DNA of 64,000 nucleotides, from assembly GCA_014804645.1 (NCBI GenBank), contig JAAUZI010000008.1, forward strand, positions 62,001-126,000, read 5' to 3'. A model generated the notes under the pieces. That model was not told the origin of the DNA and did not search any database. It saw nothing but the letters and a program-made list of their open reading frames with translations. Source of the DNA: Lachnospiraceae bacterium (lineage in GTDB: Bacteria; Bacillota; Clostridia; Lachnospirales; Lachnospiraceae). Shown here piece after piece: positions 17,875 to 25,748 of this stretch. Within the stretch, counting starts at the first letter, position 1, and each line of letters starts with the position of its first letter. Position numbers and translations under genes: made by a program.

Positions 17875-18138
17875 CTACACGAATTTTACGTCTTCCAGCA
17901 TGTTCTCAAACACGCCCGCAACTGCCTGCAGCTCCTCGTCGTCCGATACGATGACAAACACGCTCTCCTCTTCTCCGTCCTTGGACACGTCCTTGAGAAT
18001 CAGGGCCTCCCCGTCGCCCTCCTCAAAATCCGTCACCAAGATATAGCTCTGGCCGCCGATTCTGGTCTGTTCCAGCACAAAAAAATCCACCGGCGCCTCA
18101 CCATCGGGATTAAAGGTGACTTTTTCCAATTTACTCAA
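17875..18138 (-). CDS. DUF1292 family protein
   Basis: 87 aa from a TTG start preceded by GGAGG at 7 nt; the ORF-track ATG at 18159 has no RBS. The sequence is acidic and beta-rich, with VDFFVLEQTRIGGQSYILVT and DDEELQAVAGVFEN, typical of DUF1292. This family commonly lies in the IreB-RuvX-DUF1292 cluster of Firmicutes. Its function is unknown. Confidence 0.85.
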   Translation of the reverse strand: MSKLEKVTFNPDGEAPVDFFVLEQTRIGGQSYILVTDFEEGDGEALILKDVSKDGEEESVFVIVSDDEELQAVAGVFENMLEDVKFV

Positions 18139-18167
18139 TTTATTTCCTCCTGTTGCCATAGAGCCAC

Positions 18168-18336
18168 GCTCCAGGCAGATATTCGTTCCTATTCGGACAC
18201 GTTCTCACTCGATCAAATGCGTAACGGGTGCTAAGCTCGAGCCGAATTACATTCGGCAAACCTCGCAGGGGTTGCTTGCAACCCCCGCACCAACGCATTT
18301 GTACGGTCCGCATAGGAACGAATACCTGTCTGGAGC
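18168..18336. repeat. 169-bp nested inverted repeat
   Basis: The left arm GCTCCAGGCAGATATTCGTT continues CCTATTCGGAC. The right arm GTCCGCATAGGAACGAATAC continues CTGTCTGGAGC. Inside, AAATGCGT/ACGCATTT, GCCGAAT/ATTCGGC and GGGGTTGC/GCAACCCC form further hairpins. It lies between ruvX and the DUF1292 gene. No ORF is supported. Confidence 0.7.
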
Positions 18337-18379
18337 TGGTTTCCGACTCAAATACAAAATAACTGACCTGCCTAGTGTA

Positions 18380-18434
18380 CTGTACCGTTCACTTTCAAAC
18401 AAGTCATTTTGCGAAATGTGAATGGTACAATATG
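18380..18434. repeat. Imperfect inverted repeat downstream of ruvX
   Basis: GTACCGTTCACTTTC and GAAATGTGAATGGTAC form arms of about 15 bp around AAACAAGTCATTTTGC. The position just after the ruvX stop suggests a hairpin or weak terminator, but no clear T-run follows. Confidence 0.4.
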
Positions 18435-18869
18435 TTAGCGTTCTGTATCCGCTCTGCTGCGGTCCAGATAGCCCTGCAATATCAGGCTTGCGGCAATCAT
18501 GTCCACATAGTCCTTGCGGTGTTCTCTGCGGATACCGGCCTCCATCATGGCCTTGTCCGCCGCCACTGTAGTCAGTCTCTCGTCCCACATTGTCACAGGC
18601 AAGCCTGTCCTGCGCTCCAGCCCCGCCTTAAACTCTCTGGTCAGCTCTGCCCGCTCTCCCTCCGTGGCATTCATGTTCTTTGGCAGTCCCAACACGATCT
18701 GCCCCACCTGATATTCCACAATCAGTTCCTCAATTCTGGCATAGGTCTGACGCAGCTTGTTCTCCTCCTTGCGCCGGATAATCTCCAGTCCCTGTGCTGT
18801 GATACCCAGCGGATCACTGACGGCTACCCCCACCGTCTTTGATCCGAAATCAAGCCCCATGATACGCAT
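18435..18869 (-). CDS. ruvX: Holliday junction resolvase-like RuvX/YqgF
   Basis: 144 aa RNase H-fold protein with [15 protein letters not shown] at the N-terminus, [13 protein letters not shown] and WDERLTT. YqgF processes pre-16S rRNA and/or resolves Holliday junctions. The ATG at 18869 follows GGGGGAAAG, whereas the ORF-track start lies 15 codons upstream without support. It is in the ireB-ruvX-DUF1292 run. Confidence 0.92.
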   Translation of the reverse strand: MRIMGLDFGSKTVGVAVSDPLGITAQGLEIIRRKEENKLRQTYARIEELIVEYQVGQIVLGLPKNMNATEGERAELTREFKAGLERRTGLPVTMWDERLTTVAADKAMMEAGIRREHRKDYVDMIAASLILQGYLDRSRADTER

Positions 18870-18944
18870 ACTTTCCCCCTGCGAATTGTGTCGTCTTACC
18901 TTATTCCTGCACATGGCAGGTGAATCCTCGCCGTCCCCCGCGGT

Positions 18945-19211
18945 CTACGCATGCCACTGGTTATGGCGGATATACTCGGTCAGCAGCTCCTCCACGATCT
19001 CATCGCGCTCCACCCTCATAATCAGGCTGCGCGCGCTCTTGTGGCTGGTGATATACGTCGGGTCCCCGCTCATGATATAGCCTACGATCTGATTCACCGG
19101 GTCATAGCCCTTTTCTGTCAGCGCTTCATATACGGTGGAAAGGATTACTTTTACACCGGTCTCTGGTTCTGTCTGTACTTTGAAGTATTGTGTATTTCCT
19201 AAATCCTGCAT
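18945..19211 (-). CDS. ireB: IreB family regulatory phosphoprotein
   Basis: 88 aa, full-length family member (GYDPVNQIVGYIMSGDPTYI, HKSARSLIMRVERDE). In Enterococcus, IreB is phosphorylated by the kinase IreK and modulates cephalosporin resistance. The kinase is not in the window. GGAGG lies 5 nt before the ATG. Confidence 0.92.
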   Translation of the reverse strand: MQDLGNTQYFKVQTEPETGVKVILSTVYEALTEKGYDPVNQIVGYIMSGDPTYITSHKSARSLIMRVERDEIVEELLTEYIRHNQWHA

Positions 19212-19274
19212 ATGTCCTCCACGAATGTATACTGCTATTTTCTAATCATACCCTATTTGTCAGAAAATTTCAAG

Positions 19275-20630
19275 TCAAAGCTGCACCGCTTCCGCCAGTA
19301 ATACCTCGTCCGTGAGAAAATCCTTGATTCGCACGCGCAGACAGCTGCCCTGCAGCGATTCCTCCCCGGGCAGCGCCACCCGGACATAGTCTCTGGTATA
19401 GCCGACCCGGCAGAGACCTGCCGCCGTATCCCTGGTCTCCTCAAACAGCACCTCAACGTCCTGTCCTATGTATCTGCTGCGGAAAGCTTTGGACTGTGTA
19501 CGCTCCAGCTGCTGCAGCTGGCTGCTGCGGCGTGTTTTCACCGCGTCCGTCAGCTGGTCCGGCATGCGGTCAGCCGCGGTACCCCTGCGGCGGGAGTACT
19601 TAAAAATATGCATCTCGTAAAAACCCACTTGCTCCAAAAAGCGTCGGCATATCTCAAAGTCCTCCTCCGTCTCTCCGGGAAAACCAACGATCACATCGGT
19701 GGTGATGGCGGGCCGGTCAAAGGCGCGGCGCAGCAGTTCCACGCTGTATAAGTATTCCCCGGCAGTATATCGTCTATTCATCCGTTTCAAAGTGGCGTCA
19801 CAGCCGCTCTGCAGAGACAGGTGAAAATGGGGACACAGCTTGTCACAGGCCGCCAGCCGGGACACGAAATCCTCCGTCACGATCCGGGGTTCCAAAGAAC
19901 CGAGCCGTATCCGTTCAAGACCCTCCAGTCCCTGCAGCTCCTCCACCAGCTCCGCCAGACCGTACTCTCCGGTCTGCTCTCCCTCCGTCCGACCGAGGCC
20001 GTAGGAGCTGATATGTATTCCCGTGAGTACCACCTCCCGGTAGCCCGCCGCCACCAGGCCCCGCACCTCCCGCAGTATATCCTCCCTGCGGCGGCTGCGC
20101 ACCCGCCCTCTGGCATAGGGAATGATACAATAACTGCAAAACTGATTGCAACCGTCCTGAATCTTGACATAGGCCCTGGTATGCTCCGCCGTCTCCCTCA
20201 GCTGCATCTCCTCGTACTCACATGCCTGACCGATATCTATAATTGTGCTGCCGCCCAGGGTCTTGTCAGCCCGTGCGCTCTCTTCCTCACTCAGATACTT
20301 CTCCAGAATCTGAACAATGTCTTTTTTCCGATTGTTGCCGATAGCCAGGTCGATACCCTCATCTCTGAGCGCCTCCTCCTGCCCGGTCTGGACATAGCAG
20401 CCCATGGCCACTACCAGCGCCTGAGGATTCAGCGCCCTGGCGCGATGCAGCATCTGCCTGCTCTTGCGGTCCGCAATGTTTGTCACCGTACAGGTATTGA
20501 TGATATAAATATCGGCTTTTTCCTCAAATGGTACAACATTGTAGCCCTTTTCTCGAAAAATTTGTTGCATATAATCCATCTCATAGGAATTGACCTTGCA
20601 GCCCAGATTGTGAAATGCTATATTTTTCAT
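19275..20630 (-). CDS. mtaB: tRNA t6A37 methylthiotransferase MtaB
   Basis: 451 aa radical-SAM methylthiotransferase. The N-terminal UPF0004 domain starts NLGCKVNSYEMDYM. The radical-SAM cluster motif is CNQFCSYC (CxxxCxxC), and a C-terminal TRAM domain is present. It converts t6A to ms2t6A at position 37 of ANN-decoding tRNAs. It is divergent from the HPr-like gene and is the first gene of the minus-strand housekeeping run. Confidence 0.93.
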   Translation of the reverse strand: MKNIAFHNLGCKVNSYEMDYMQQIFREKGYNVVPFEEKADIYIINTCTVTNIADRKSRQMLHRARALNPQALVVAMGCYVQTGQEEALRDEGIDLAIGNNRKKDIVQILEKYLSEEESARADKTLGGSTIIDIGQACEYEEMQLRETAEHTRAYVKIQDGCNQFCSYCIIPYARGRVRSRRREDILREVRGLVAAGYREVVLTGIHISSYGLGRTEGEQTGEYGLAELVEELQGLEGLERIRLGSLEPRIVTEDFVSRLAACDKLCPHFHLSLQSGCDATLKRMNRRYTAGEYLYSVELLRRAFDRPAITTDVIVGFPGETEEDFEICRRFLEQVGFYEMHIFKYSRRRGTAADRMPDQLTDAVKTRRSSQLQQLERTQSKAFRSRYIGQDVEVLFEETRDTAAGLCRVGYTRDYVRVALPGEESLQGSCLRVRIKDFLTDEVLLAEAVQL

Positions 20631-20663
20631 GGTATTCCCCGCTTTTTTTGTATCCTTTTTTCC

Positions 20664-20692
20664 TTGACTTTTATTGGTACTGCCATTAATAT
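20664..20692 (+). promoter_or_regulatory. Promoter of the HPr-like gene
   Basis: TTGACT - 17 bp - TAATAT, 34 bp before the start codon. Confidence 0.8.
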
Positions 20693-20725
20693 GTAAGCAA
20701 AGGTTAATATGAAGGAGGTAAAAAA

Positions 20726-20956
20726 ATGAAGACAGTGCAGATTTCTTTAAATTCCATCGACAAGGTTAAGTCTTTCGTAAACGATATCACCAAGTTTGAC
20801 TATGACTTTGATCTGGTGTCCGGCAGATATGTGATCGATGCCAAATCTATCATGGGTATTTTCAGCCTGGACCTGTCCAAGCCCATCGACCTGAATATAC
20901 ATGCCGAGGACAATGTCAATGACGTGTTGGCAGCATTGGCACCCTACACTCTGTAA
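20726..20956 (+). CDS. HPr-like protein lacking the catalytic His
   Basis: 76 aa with HPr length and fold pattern. The conserved Ser-46 region is intact (AKSIMGIFSLDL), but the N-terminal TGLHARPA segment is replaced by NSIDKVKSFVND, so the phospho-accepting His-15 is absent. It cannot act as a normal PTS phosphocarrier. Like Bacillus Crh, it could be a Ser-phosphorylated regulator that works with CcpA if an HPr kinase exists. It has a very strong RBS (AAGGAGGT) and its own promoter. No PTS gene is nearby. Confidence 0.8.
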   Translation: MKTVQISLNSIDKVKSFVNDITKFDYDFDLVSGRYVIDAKSIMGIFSLDLSKPIDLNIHAEDNVNDVLAALAPYTL

Positions 20957-21007
20957 TATCATACATTCAATCATTACGGCCCGGGCGTGTACGCACCGGG
21001 CTGTAAT

Positions 21008-22189
21008 TTATTCCGACACTATAATCAGTTCGTCCGTCTCCAGGGCCGTCTTCATCATCTCGCCCAGCTTTTCCTCCATATGCTTTTCATGCTTGCGAAT
21101 GATTTTCACATTGGGCTTGGTCACCGGGTGCTTGGCCACAAAGATGGTACAGCAGTCCTCAAAGGGCTGTATGGAGGTCTCATAGGTGTCGATCTTTTTT
21201 GCCACCTCCACGATCTCCTCCTTATCAAAGCCGATCAGCGGACGGTACACCGGCAGCTCGCACACCTCGTTGGTGGCAATCAGAGAACTCATGGTCTGGG
21301 AGGCCACTTGGCCGATGCTCTCACCGGTGACCAGCCCCAGGCACTGTGTCTCCCCAGCGATCGCCTCCGCAATCCGCATCATATAGCGCCGCATGATGAT
21401 GGTCAGCTCCTCATGAGGGGCGTTCTCGTAGATATACATCTGAATATCCGTGAAATTGATCACATGCAGGTAAATCGGACCCGTATAGCGGGAGACCAGC
21501 CTGGCCAGATCCACCACCTTCTGCTTGGCGCGGTCACTGGTGTAGGGCGGCGCGTGAAAGTAGACGGCGTCGATTTTGACGCCCCGCTTGGCGATCATAT
21601 AACCGGCCACCGGAGAATCTATTCCGCCGGACAGCAGCAGCATGGCCTTTCCGCCGGTGCCCACGGGCATACCGCCGGGGCCGGGAATGATCTCGGAGTA
21701 CACATATATTTTCTCCCGCACCTCAATATTCAGCAGAATATCAGGCCGATGTACATCCACATGCATATTGGGGCACGCATCCAGAATCGCCTCGCCCATG
21801 TCCCGGTTGATCTCCATGGAATCCTTGGGATAATTCTTGCGGCTGCGCCGGGCATTGACCTTAAAGGTTCTGTTCCCGTCCGGGTACATCTCCTTCAAAT
21901 ATGCCACCACTCTCTCGCAGAGCTTTTCCCAGCCCTCGTCCTCCACATAGATTACCGGACAGATGCCCCATATGCCAAACACTTTCCTGAGGCGTTCCAC
22001 GGTCTCGTCAAAATCAAACTCGCCCTGGGCCTCCACAAAAATACGTCCCATGGTCTTGCGTATCTCAAAGTCGCCCTCACATTTTTTCAGAGCGTATTTG
22101 ATCTGCCGGATCAATGCGTCCTCAAACAGATAGCGGTTCTTTCCCTTTATGCCGATCTCAGCATACTTGATTAAAAATGCAGTAAACAT
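21008..22189 (-). CDS. thiI: tRNA 4-thiouridine synthase ThiI
   Basis: 393 aa with an N-terminal ferredoxin-like/THUMP region and a C-terminal PP-loop ATPase (LLSGGIDSPVAGYMIAKRG). It lacks the rhodanese domain of E. coli ThiI, as in Gram-positive bacteria where a dedicated cysteine desulfurase (NifZ) hands over sulfur; the desulfurase gene lies directly upstream. It makes s4U8 in tRNA and possibly thiamine thiazole. GAGGAG supports the start. Confidence 0.94.
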   Translation of the reverse strand: MFTAFLIKYAEIGIKGKNRYLFEDALIRQIKYALKKCEGDFEIRKTMGRIFVEAQGEFDFDETVERLRKVFGIWGICPVIYVEDEGWEKLCERVVAYLKEMYPDGNRTFKVNARRSRKNYPKDSMEINRDMGEAILDACPNMHVDVHRPDILLNIEVREKIYVYSEIIPGPGGMPVGTGGKAMLLLSGGIDSPVAGYMIAKRGVKIDAVYFHAPPYTSDRAKQKVVDLARLVSRYTGPIYLHVINFTDIQMYIYENAPHEELTIIMRRYMMRIAEAIAGETQCLGLVTGESIGQVASQTMSSLIATNEVCELPVYRPLIGFDKEEIVEVAKKIDTYETSIQPFEDCCTIFVAKHPVTKPNVKIIRKHEKHMEEKLGEMMKTALETDELIIVSE

Positions 22190-22206
22190 ATTTCTCCTCT
22201 TATTTT

Positions 22207-22520
22207 AGTCCCGCGTCTTCCCTGCAAACACACAGGGCCGGCGATCAATTTCCGGCCGCTTGGGCGTCCGTACATTGATCGGCGCGTTTTTCGGGAAGAC
22301 GCTGTTTTTTAGTCCCGCGTCTTCCCTGCAAACACACAGGGCCGGCGATCAATATCCGGCCGCTTAGGCGTCCGTACATTGATCGGTGCGTTTTTCGGGA
22401 AGACGCTGTTTTTTAGTCCCGCGTCTTTCCTGCAAACACACACAGGTCCGGCGATCAATATCCGGCCGCTTAGGCGTCCGTACATTGATCGGTGCGTTTT
22501 CCGGAAAGATGCTGTTTTTG
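22207..22520. repeat. Tandem array, three ~104-bp hairpin-rich units
   Basis: Units start at AGTCCCGCG at 22207, 22311 and 22415, with lengths 104, 104 and 106 bp. A degenerate fourth start follows (AGTTCCGC). Each unit contains GCGTCTTCCC paired with GGGAAGACGC, GGCCGG with CCGGCC, and GATCAAT with ATTGATC. It fills most of the gap of about 390 bp between iscS and thiI. The period is not a multiple of three, so it is not coding. Confidence 0.88.
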
Positions 22521-22578
22521 AGTTCCGCAGTGGTTTTAATATCCGGGGCCGAGGACCATGGCCCACAGCCCCAGTTTC

Positions 22579-23742
22579 TCATCTGCGCGTGTATTTCCTC
22601 AACATAGGAATCATATCATACATTGTGCTCAATGTATAGTCAATTTCTTCTCTGGTGGTGTAGACGGAAAAACTGAAACGGATGGTATTGTCCCACAGCT
22701 CTCTGGGCAGTTTCATGGCCTTCAGAGTGGCCGAGGTCTGCGGCTTGTTGGAGGCGCAGGCGCTGCCCGCAGAGACATAGATTCCCTTTTCCTCCAGCGC
22801 GTGCAGCATCACCTCGCTGCGGACACCGGCGATGGAAACGCTGACCACATGGGGCGCCGTAGCCCGGCAGCCCTCCTCGGGAATACCGTTGATCCGAATG
22901 CCTTCCAACCGGCTGATCTGCCCTACAAAATATTCCTTCAGTTCGTACAGCCGATGCACGTCCTCGTCCAGATGGGCATATACCAGCTCCGCGGCCTTGG
23001 CCATGCCAGCGACGCCGGGCACATTCTCCGTGCCAGAGCGCATGTTTTTCTGCTGTCCGCCACCGTGAACAATGGGCTGGAGTTTGACACCCTCCCTCAC
23101 ATAGAGAAAGCCCACACCCTTGGGGCCGTGAATCTTGTGGCTGCTGACCGACAACAGATCAATCTGCATCCGCCGGGGCAGTATCTTGAATTTGCCGAAT
23201 CCCTGTACTGCGTCCACATGAAAGAGGATCGCCGGATTCATTTTTTTGATCAGCTCTCCCGCCTCCTGAATGGGCTGCAGTGCGCCCACCTCATTGTTGG
23301 TGTGCATGATGGACACCAGGATCGTCTCAGGCCGGATTGCCGCCTCCAGATCCCGCAGGGAAATCCGTCCCCAGGCGTCCACCGGCAGATAAGTGACCTG
23401 AAATCCCTGCCCTTCCAGATACTGCATGGGCTGCAGCACCGCAGGGTGCTCTACCTGGGTGGTAATCAGGTGGTTGCCCCGTCTGCGGCCGGCCATGGCG
23501 CAGCCGATCAGAGCCATATTGTCCGCTTCTGTACCTCCGGAGGTAAAAAATATCTCCTTTGTCTGCACTTTCAGAATGCCCGCCAGGGTCTCTCTGGCGT
23601 AGCGCAGATACTGCTCCGCCTCCATTCCCTTGCGGTGCAGGCTGGAGGGATTGCCGTACTCTTCACACATGATTTTTGTGACCAGTTCCGCCACCTGGGG
23701 GAGCGCCCTCGTGGTTGCGGAATTATCTAAATACACTTCCAT
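22579..23742 (-). CDS. Cysteine desulfurase (IscS/NifS family)
   Basis: 387 aa PLP enzyme. The PLP Lys lies in SSHKIHGPKGVGF, and the persulfide Cys in the short loop SAGSACASNKPQ. It takes sulfur from cysteine for ThiI or cluster assembly. It lies directly upstream of thiI, as nifZ-thiI in Bacillus. No iscU or sufU is adjacent, so a dedicated tRNA-thiolation role is inferred. GAGGGGAG precedes the start. Confidence 0.92.
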   Translation of the reverse strand: MEVYLDNSATTRALPQVAELVTKIMCEEYGNPSSLHRKGMEAEQYLRYARETLAGILKVQTKEIFFTSGGTEADNMALIGCAMAGRRRGNHLITTQVEHPAVLQPMQYLEGQGFQVTYLPVDAWGRISLRDLEAAIRPETILVSIMHTNNEVGALQPIQEAGELIKKMNPAILFHVDAVQGFGKFKILPRRMQIDLLSVSSHKIHGPKGVGFLYVREGVKLQPIVHGGGQQKNMRSGTENVPGVAGMAKAAELVYAHLDEDVHRLYELKEYFVGQISRLEGIRINGIPEEGCRATAPHVVSVSIAGVRSEVMLHALEEKGIYVSAGSACASNKPQTSATLKAMKLPRELWDNTIRFSFSVYTTREEIDYTLSTMYDMIPMLRKYTRR

Positions 23743-23852
23743 TTATTTCTCCCCTCTCCGCCCCATAAAGGGACGAGCGCACAAAGCTGCTGGTTTCTAT
23801 AAACTATCATATGCACCAGAACTTTGTACTGCGCCTGCGCCGGGCGGTTCTC

Positions 23853-24593
23853 TCACCGCTCCAGCCGGTATATCAGCCAGGACAGCACAGTCATTCCCGC
23901 GGTCTCGGTCCTGAGAATCCGCCGCCCCAGCGTAATGGGAGTCGCTCCCGCCGCCATGGCGGTCTCAATCTCCTCCTCCTCAAAGCCGCCCTCCGGCCCG
24001 ATAAAAACAGCTATATCCCGACCCGGCTCCAGCCCCTCTATCAGTTCCCGGGTTTTGTCCATATCCTCCGCCAGCTCGTAGGGAATCAGTTTCACCGGAA
24101 TATCCCGCACATATTCCAGGGCCTGTTTCCAGTCCATGACCTGCTGCACCTGGGGTATCACTCCCCTCTTGCTCTGCTTTGCCGCCGCCTGGGCGATGGC
24201 CTGCCAGCGGGACACCTTTGCCGCCGCCTTTTTCTCGTCCAGCCTGACCACCGATCTGTGGGTGGCCACCGGTATTACCTGATACGCTCCCAGCTCCACC
24301 GCCTTCTGGACGATCAGTTCCATCTTGTCCGCCTTAGGCAGGCCTTGGAACAGATATATCCGGGAGGGCAGCTCCGCTCCGTCCTCCTTGACAAACCGGA
24401 GTTCACAGCGTATGACATCCTCCTCAAGCGCCACTATCCCGCAGCGGTACTCCCTGCCGTCCACGCCGTTGCTGACAGCCAGCTCCTGGCCCACCCGCAT
24501 GCGCAGCACATTTTTGATATGATTCACGTCTCCACCCCGAATCAGGATCTCCTTGCCCTGAATCTGCTCCGACTCCACAAAAAACTGATACAT
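23853..24593 (-). CDS. rsmE: 16S rRNA m3U1498 methyltransferase RsmE
   Basis: 246 aa SPOUT enzyme with an N-terminal PUA-like domain (HIKNVLRMRVGQ) and the C-terminal knot motifs FIGPEGGFEEEEIE and LGRRILRTETAGM. It follows prmA with a 15-bp gap, the widespread prmA-rsmE pairing. CAGGAG supports the start. Confidence 0.94.
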   Translation of the reverse strand: MYQFFVESEQIQGKEILIRGGDVNHIKNVLRMRVGQELAVSNGVDGREYRCGIVALEEDVIRCELRFVKEDGAELPSRIYLFQGLPKADKMELIVQKAVELGAYQVIPVATHRSVVRLDEKKAAAKVSRWQAIAQAAAKQSKRGVIPQVQQVMDWKQALEYVRDIPVKLIPYELAEDMDKTRELIEGLEPGRDIAVFIGPEGGFEEEEIETAMAAGATPITLGRRILRTETAGMTVLSWLIYRLER

Positions 24594-24608
24594 TTAGTTT
24601 CTCCTGTC

Positions 24609-25601
24609 TCACTGCTGCGGCTTTTGGGCGGTGACAGATACCCACTCTCCCTGGTAAGTCACCTCCAGCACCTTCATGCCCGCCGCCTCCACTGCCTCAC
24701 GCACGGTCTGTTCCTTATCGTCGATAATGCCGGAGGTGATATAGATGCCGCCGGGTTTTAAGTGGTCCACAATCACCGGTGTCAGCGGCACCAGCACATC
24801 CGCCAGAATGTTGGCCGTCACAATATCATAGCACCCGTAGCCGATCCGCTCCCCCAGCGCTCTGTCGGTGATAATATTGCCGATCAGCAGTTCAAAGTCC
24901 GCCGGGTCTATCCCATTGGCACGGCAGTTGTCGGCCACCGCATCCACGGCACATATGTCAAGGTCTGTGCCCAGAGCATGCTCCGCCCCGAACATCAGCG
25001 ACAGGATTGCCAGAATACCGCTTCCGGTGCCCACATCCAACAGCCGGGTTCCGGAAACCACATGCTTTCTCAGCTGCCGAATACATAGCTGGGTGGTCTC
25101 ATGCATACCGGTTCCAAAGGCAGTGCCCGGATCTATGTGCAGTACCATTTTGGAATCGTCCTCGGGCTGTATGTCCTCCCAGGAGGGAATCACCAGGATG
25201 TCATCGATGTAAAACTGGTGAAAATACTGTTTCCAGTTGTTGATCCAGTCTATATCCTCGGTCTCGTCCACCGTGACAGTCCCCTCGCCGATATCCATGA
25301 AACACCGTATCTCCTCCAGCTCCTGTCCCACTTTTTTCAGAAGAGTCTCCACATCCGTGTTCTCCCCCTGCACCTCCAGGCTGCCGTCATCCTTCTTTTC
25401 CACAAAAAAACTCAGATAGGCGATGCCGTCATCCTCCGGCTCATCCGGCAGAATATCCACAAACATCTGCTCCTTCTCCAGTGCCGTCAGCGGCACCTTG
25501 TCCTCGATCTGTGCGCCCTCCAGACCGATGTCATACAGAGAACTGATAATCATATCCTCAGCTTCCGTCACAGTCTTAATCCTGAACTTCACCCATTTCA
25601 T
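24609..25601 (-). CDS. prmA: Ribosomal protein L11 methyltransferase PrmA
   Basis: 330 aa. An N-terminal substrate-binding domain precedes the SAM fold (LLDVGTGSGILAILSLMFGA) and the catalytic NILADVLVPL segment. It methylates L11 lysines. The start at 25601 (MKWVKFRIKT) follows GGAGATTTAT. The ORF-track start at 25886 overlaps the divergent McrB-like gene and the promoter and is rejected. It is the first gene of prmA-rsmE-iscS-thiI. Confidence 0.94.
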   Translation of the reverse strand: MKWVKFRIKTVTEAEDMIISSLYDIGLEGAQIEDKVPLTALEKEQMFVDILPDEPEDDGIAYLSFFVEKKDDGSLEVQGENTDVETLLKKVGQELEEIRCFMDIGEGTVTVDETEDIDWINNWKQYFHQFYIDDILVIPSWEDIQPEDDSKMVLHIDPGTAFGTGMHETTQLCIRQLRKHVVSGTRLLDVGTGSGILAILSLMFGAEHALGTDLDICAVDAVADNCRANGIDPADFELLIGNIITDRALGERIGYGCYDIVTANILADVLVPLTPVIVDHLKPGGIYITSGIIDDKEQTVREAVEAAGMKVLEVTYQGEWVSVTAQKPQQ

Positions 25602-25634
25602 ATAAATCTCCAATCTTATATTATTCCGAAGTTC

Positions 25635-25663
25635 ATTGTACAATCTATTAAAAAACCTGTCAA
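25635..25663 (-). promoter_or_regulatory. Promoter of the prmA operon
   Basis: Minus strand TTGACA - 17 bp - TACAAT, 34 bp upstream of the prmA start. Confidence 0.85.
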
Positions 25664-25679
25664 ATACTAATTCATATGG

Positions 25680-25708
25680 TTGCATTACCCGCCGTTTTGA
25701 TGCATACT
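25680..25708 (+). promoter_or_regulatory. Promoter of the McrB-like gene
   Basis: TTGCAT - 17 bp - CATACT, about 40 bp before the start. It is back-to-back with the prmA promoter. Confidence 0.55.
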
Positions 25709-25748
25709 TAGAGGTAGAAAATATCCTCGGAAACAGAAAGGAGCCGTC

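Noticed and set aside
22207-22520. CRISPR array
   Set aside because: Units are 104 bp and identical throughout, with no unique spacers and no cas genes.
22309-22582. Repeat-like ORFs across the tandem array
   Set aside because: The 104-bp period shifts frame between units, so no repeat protein is encoded.
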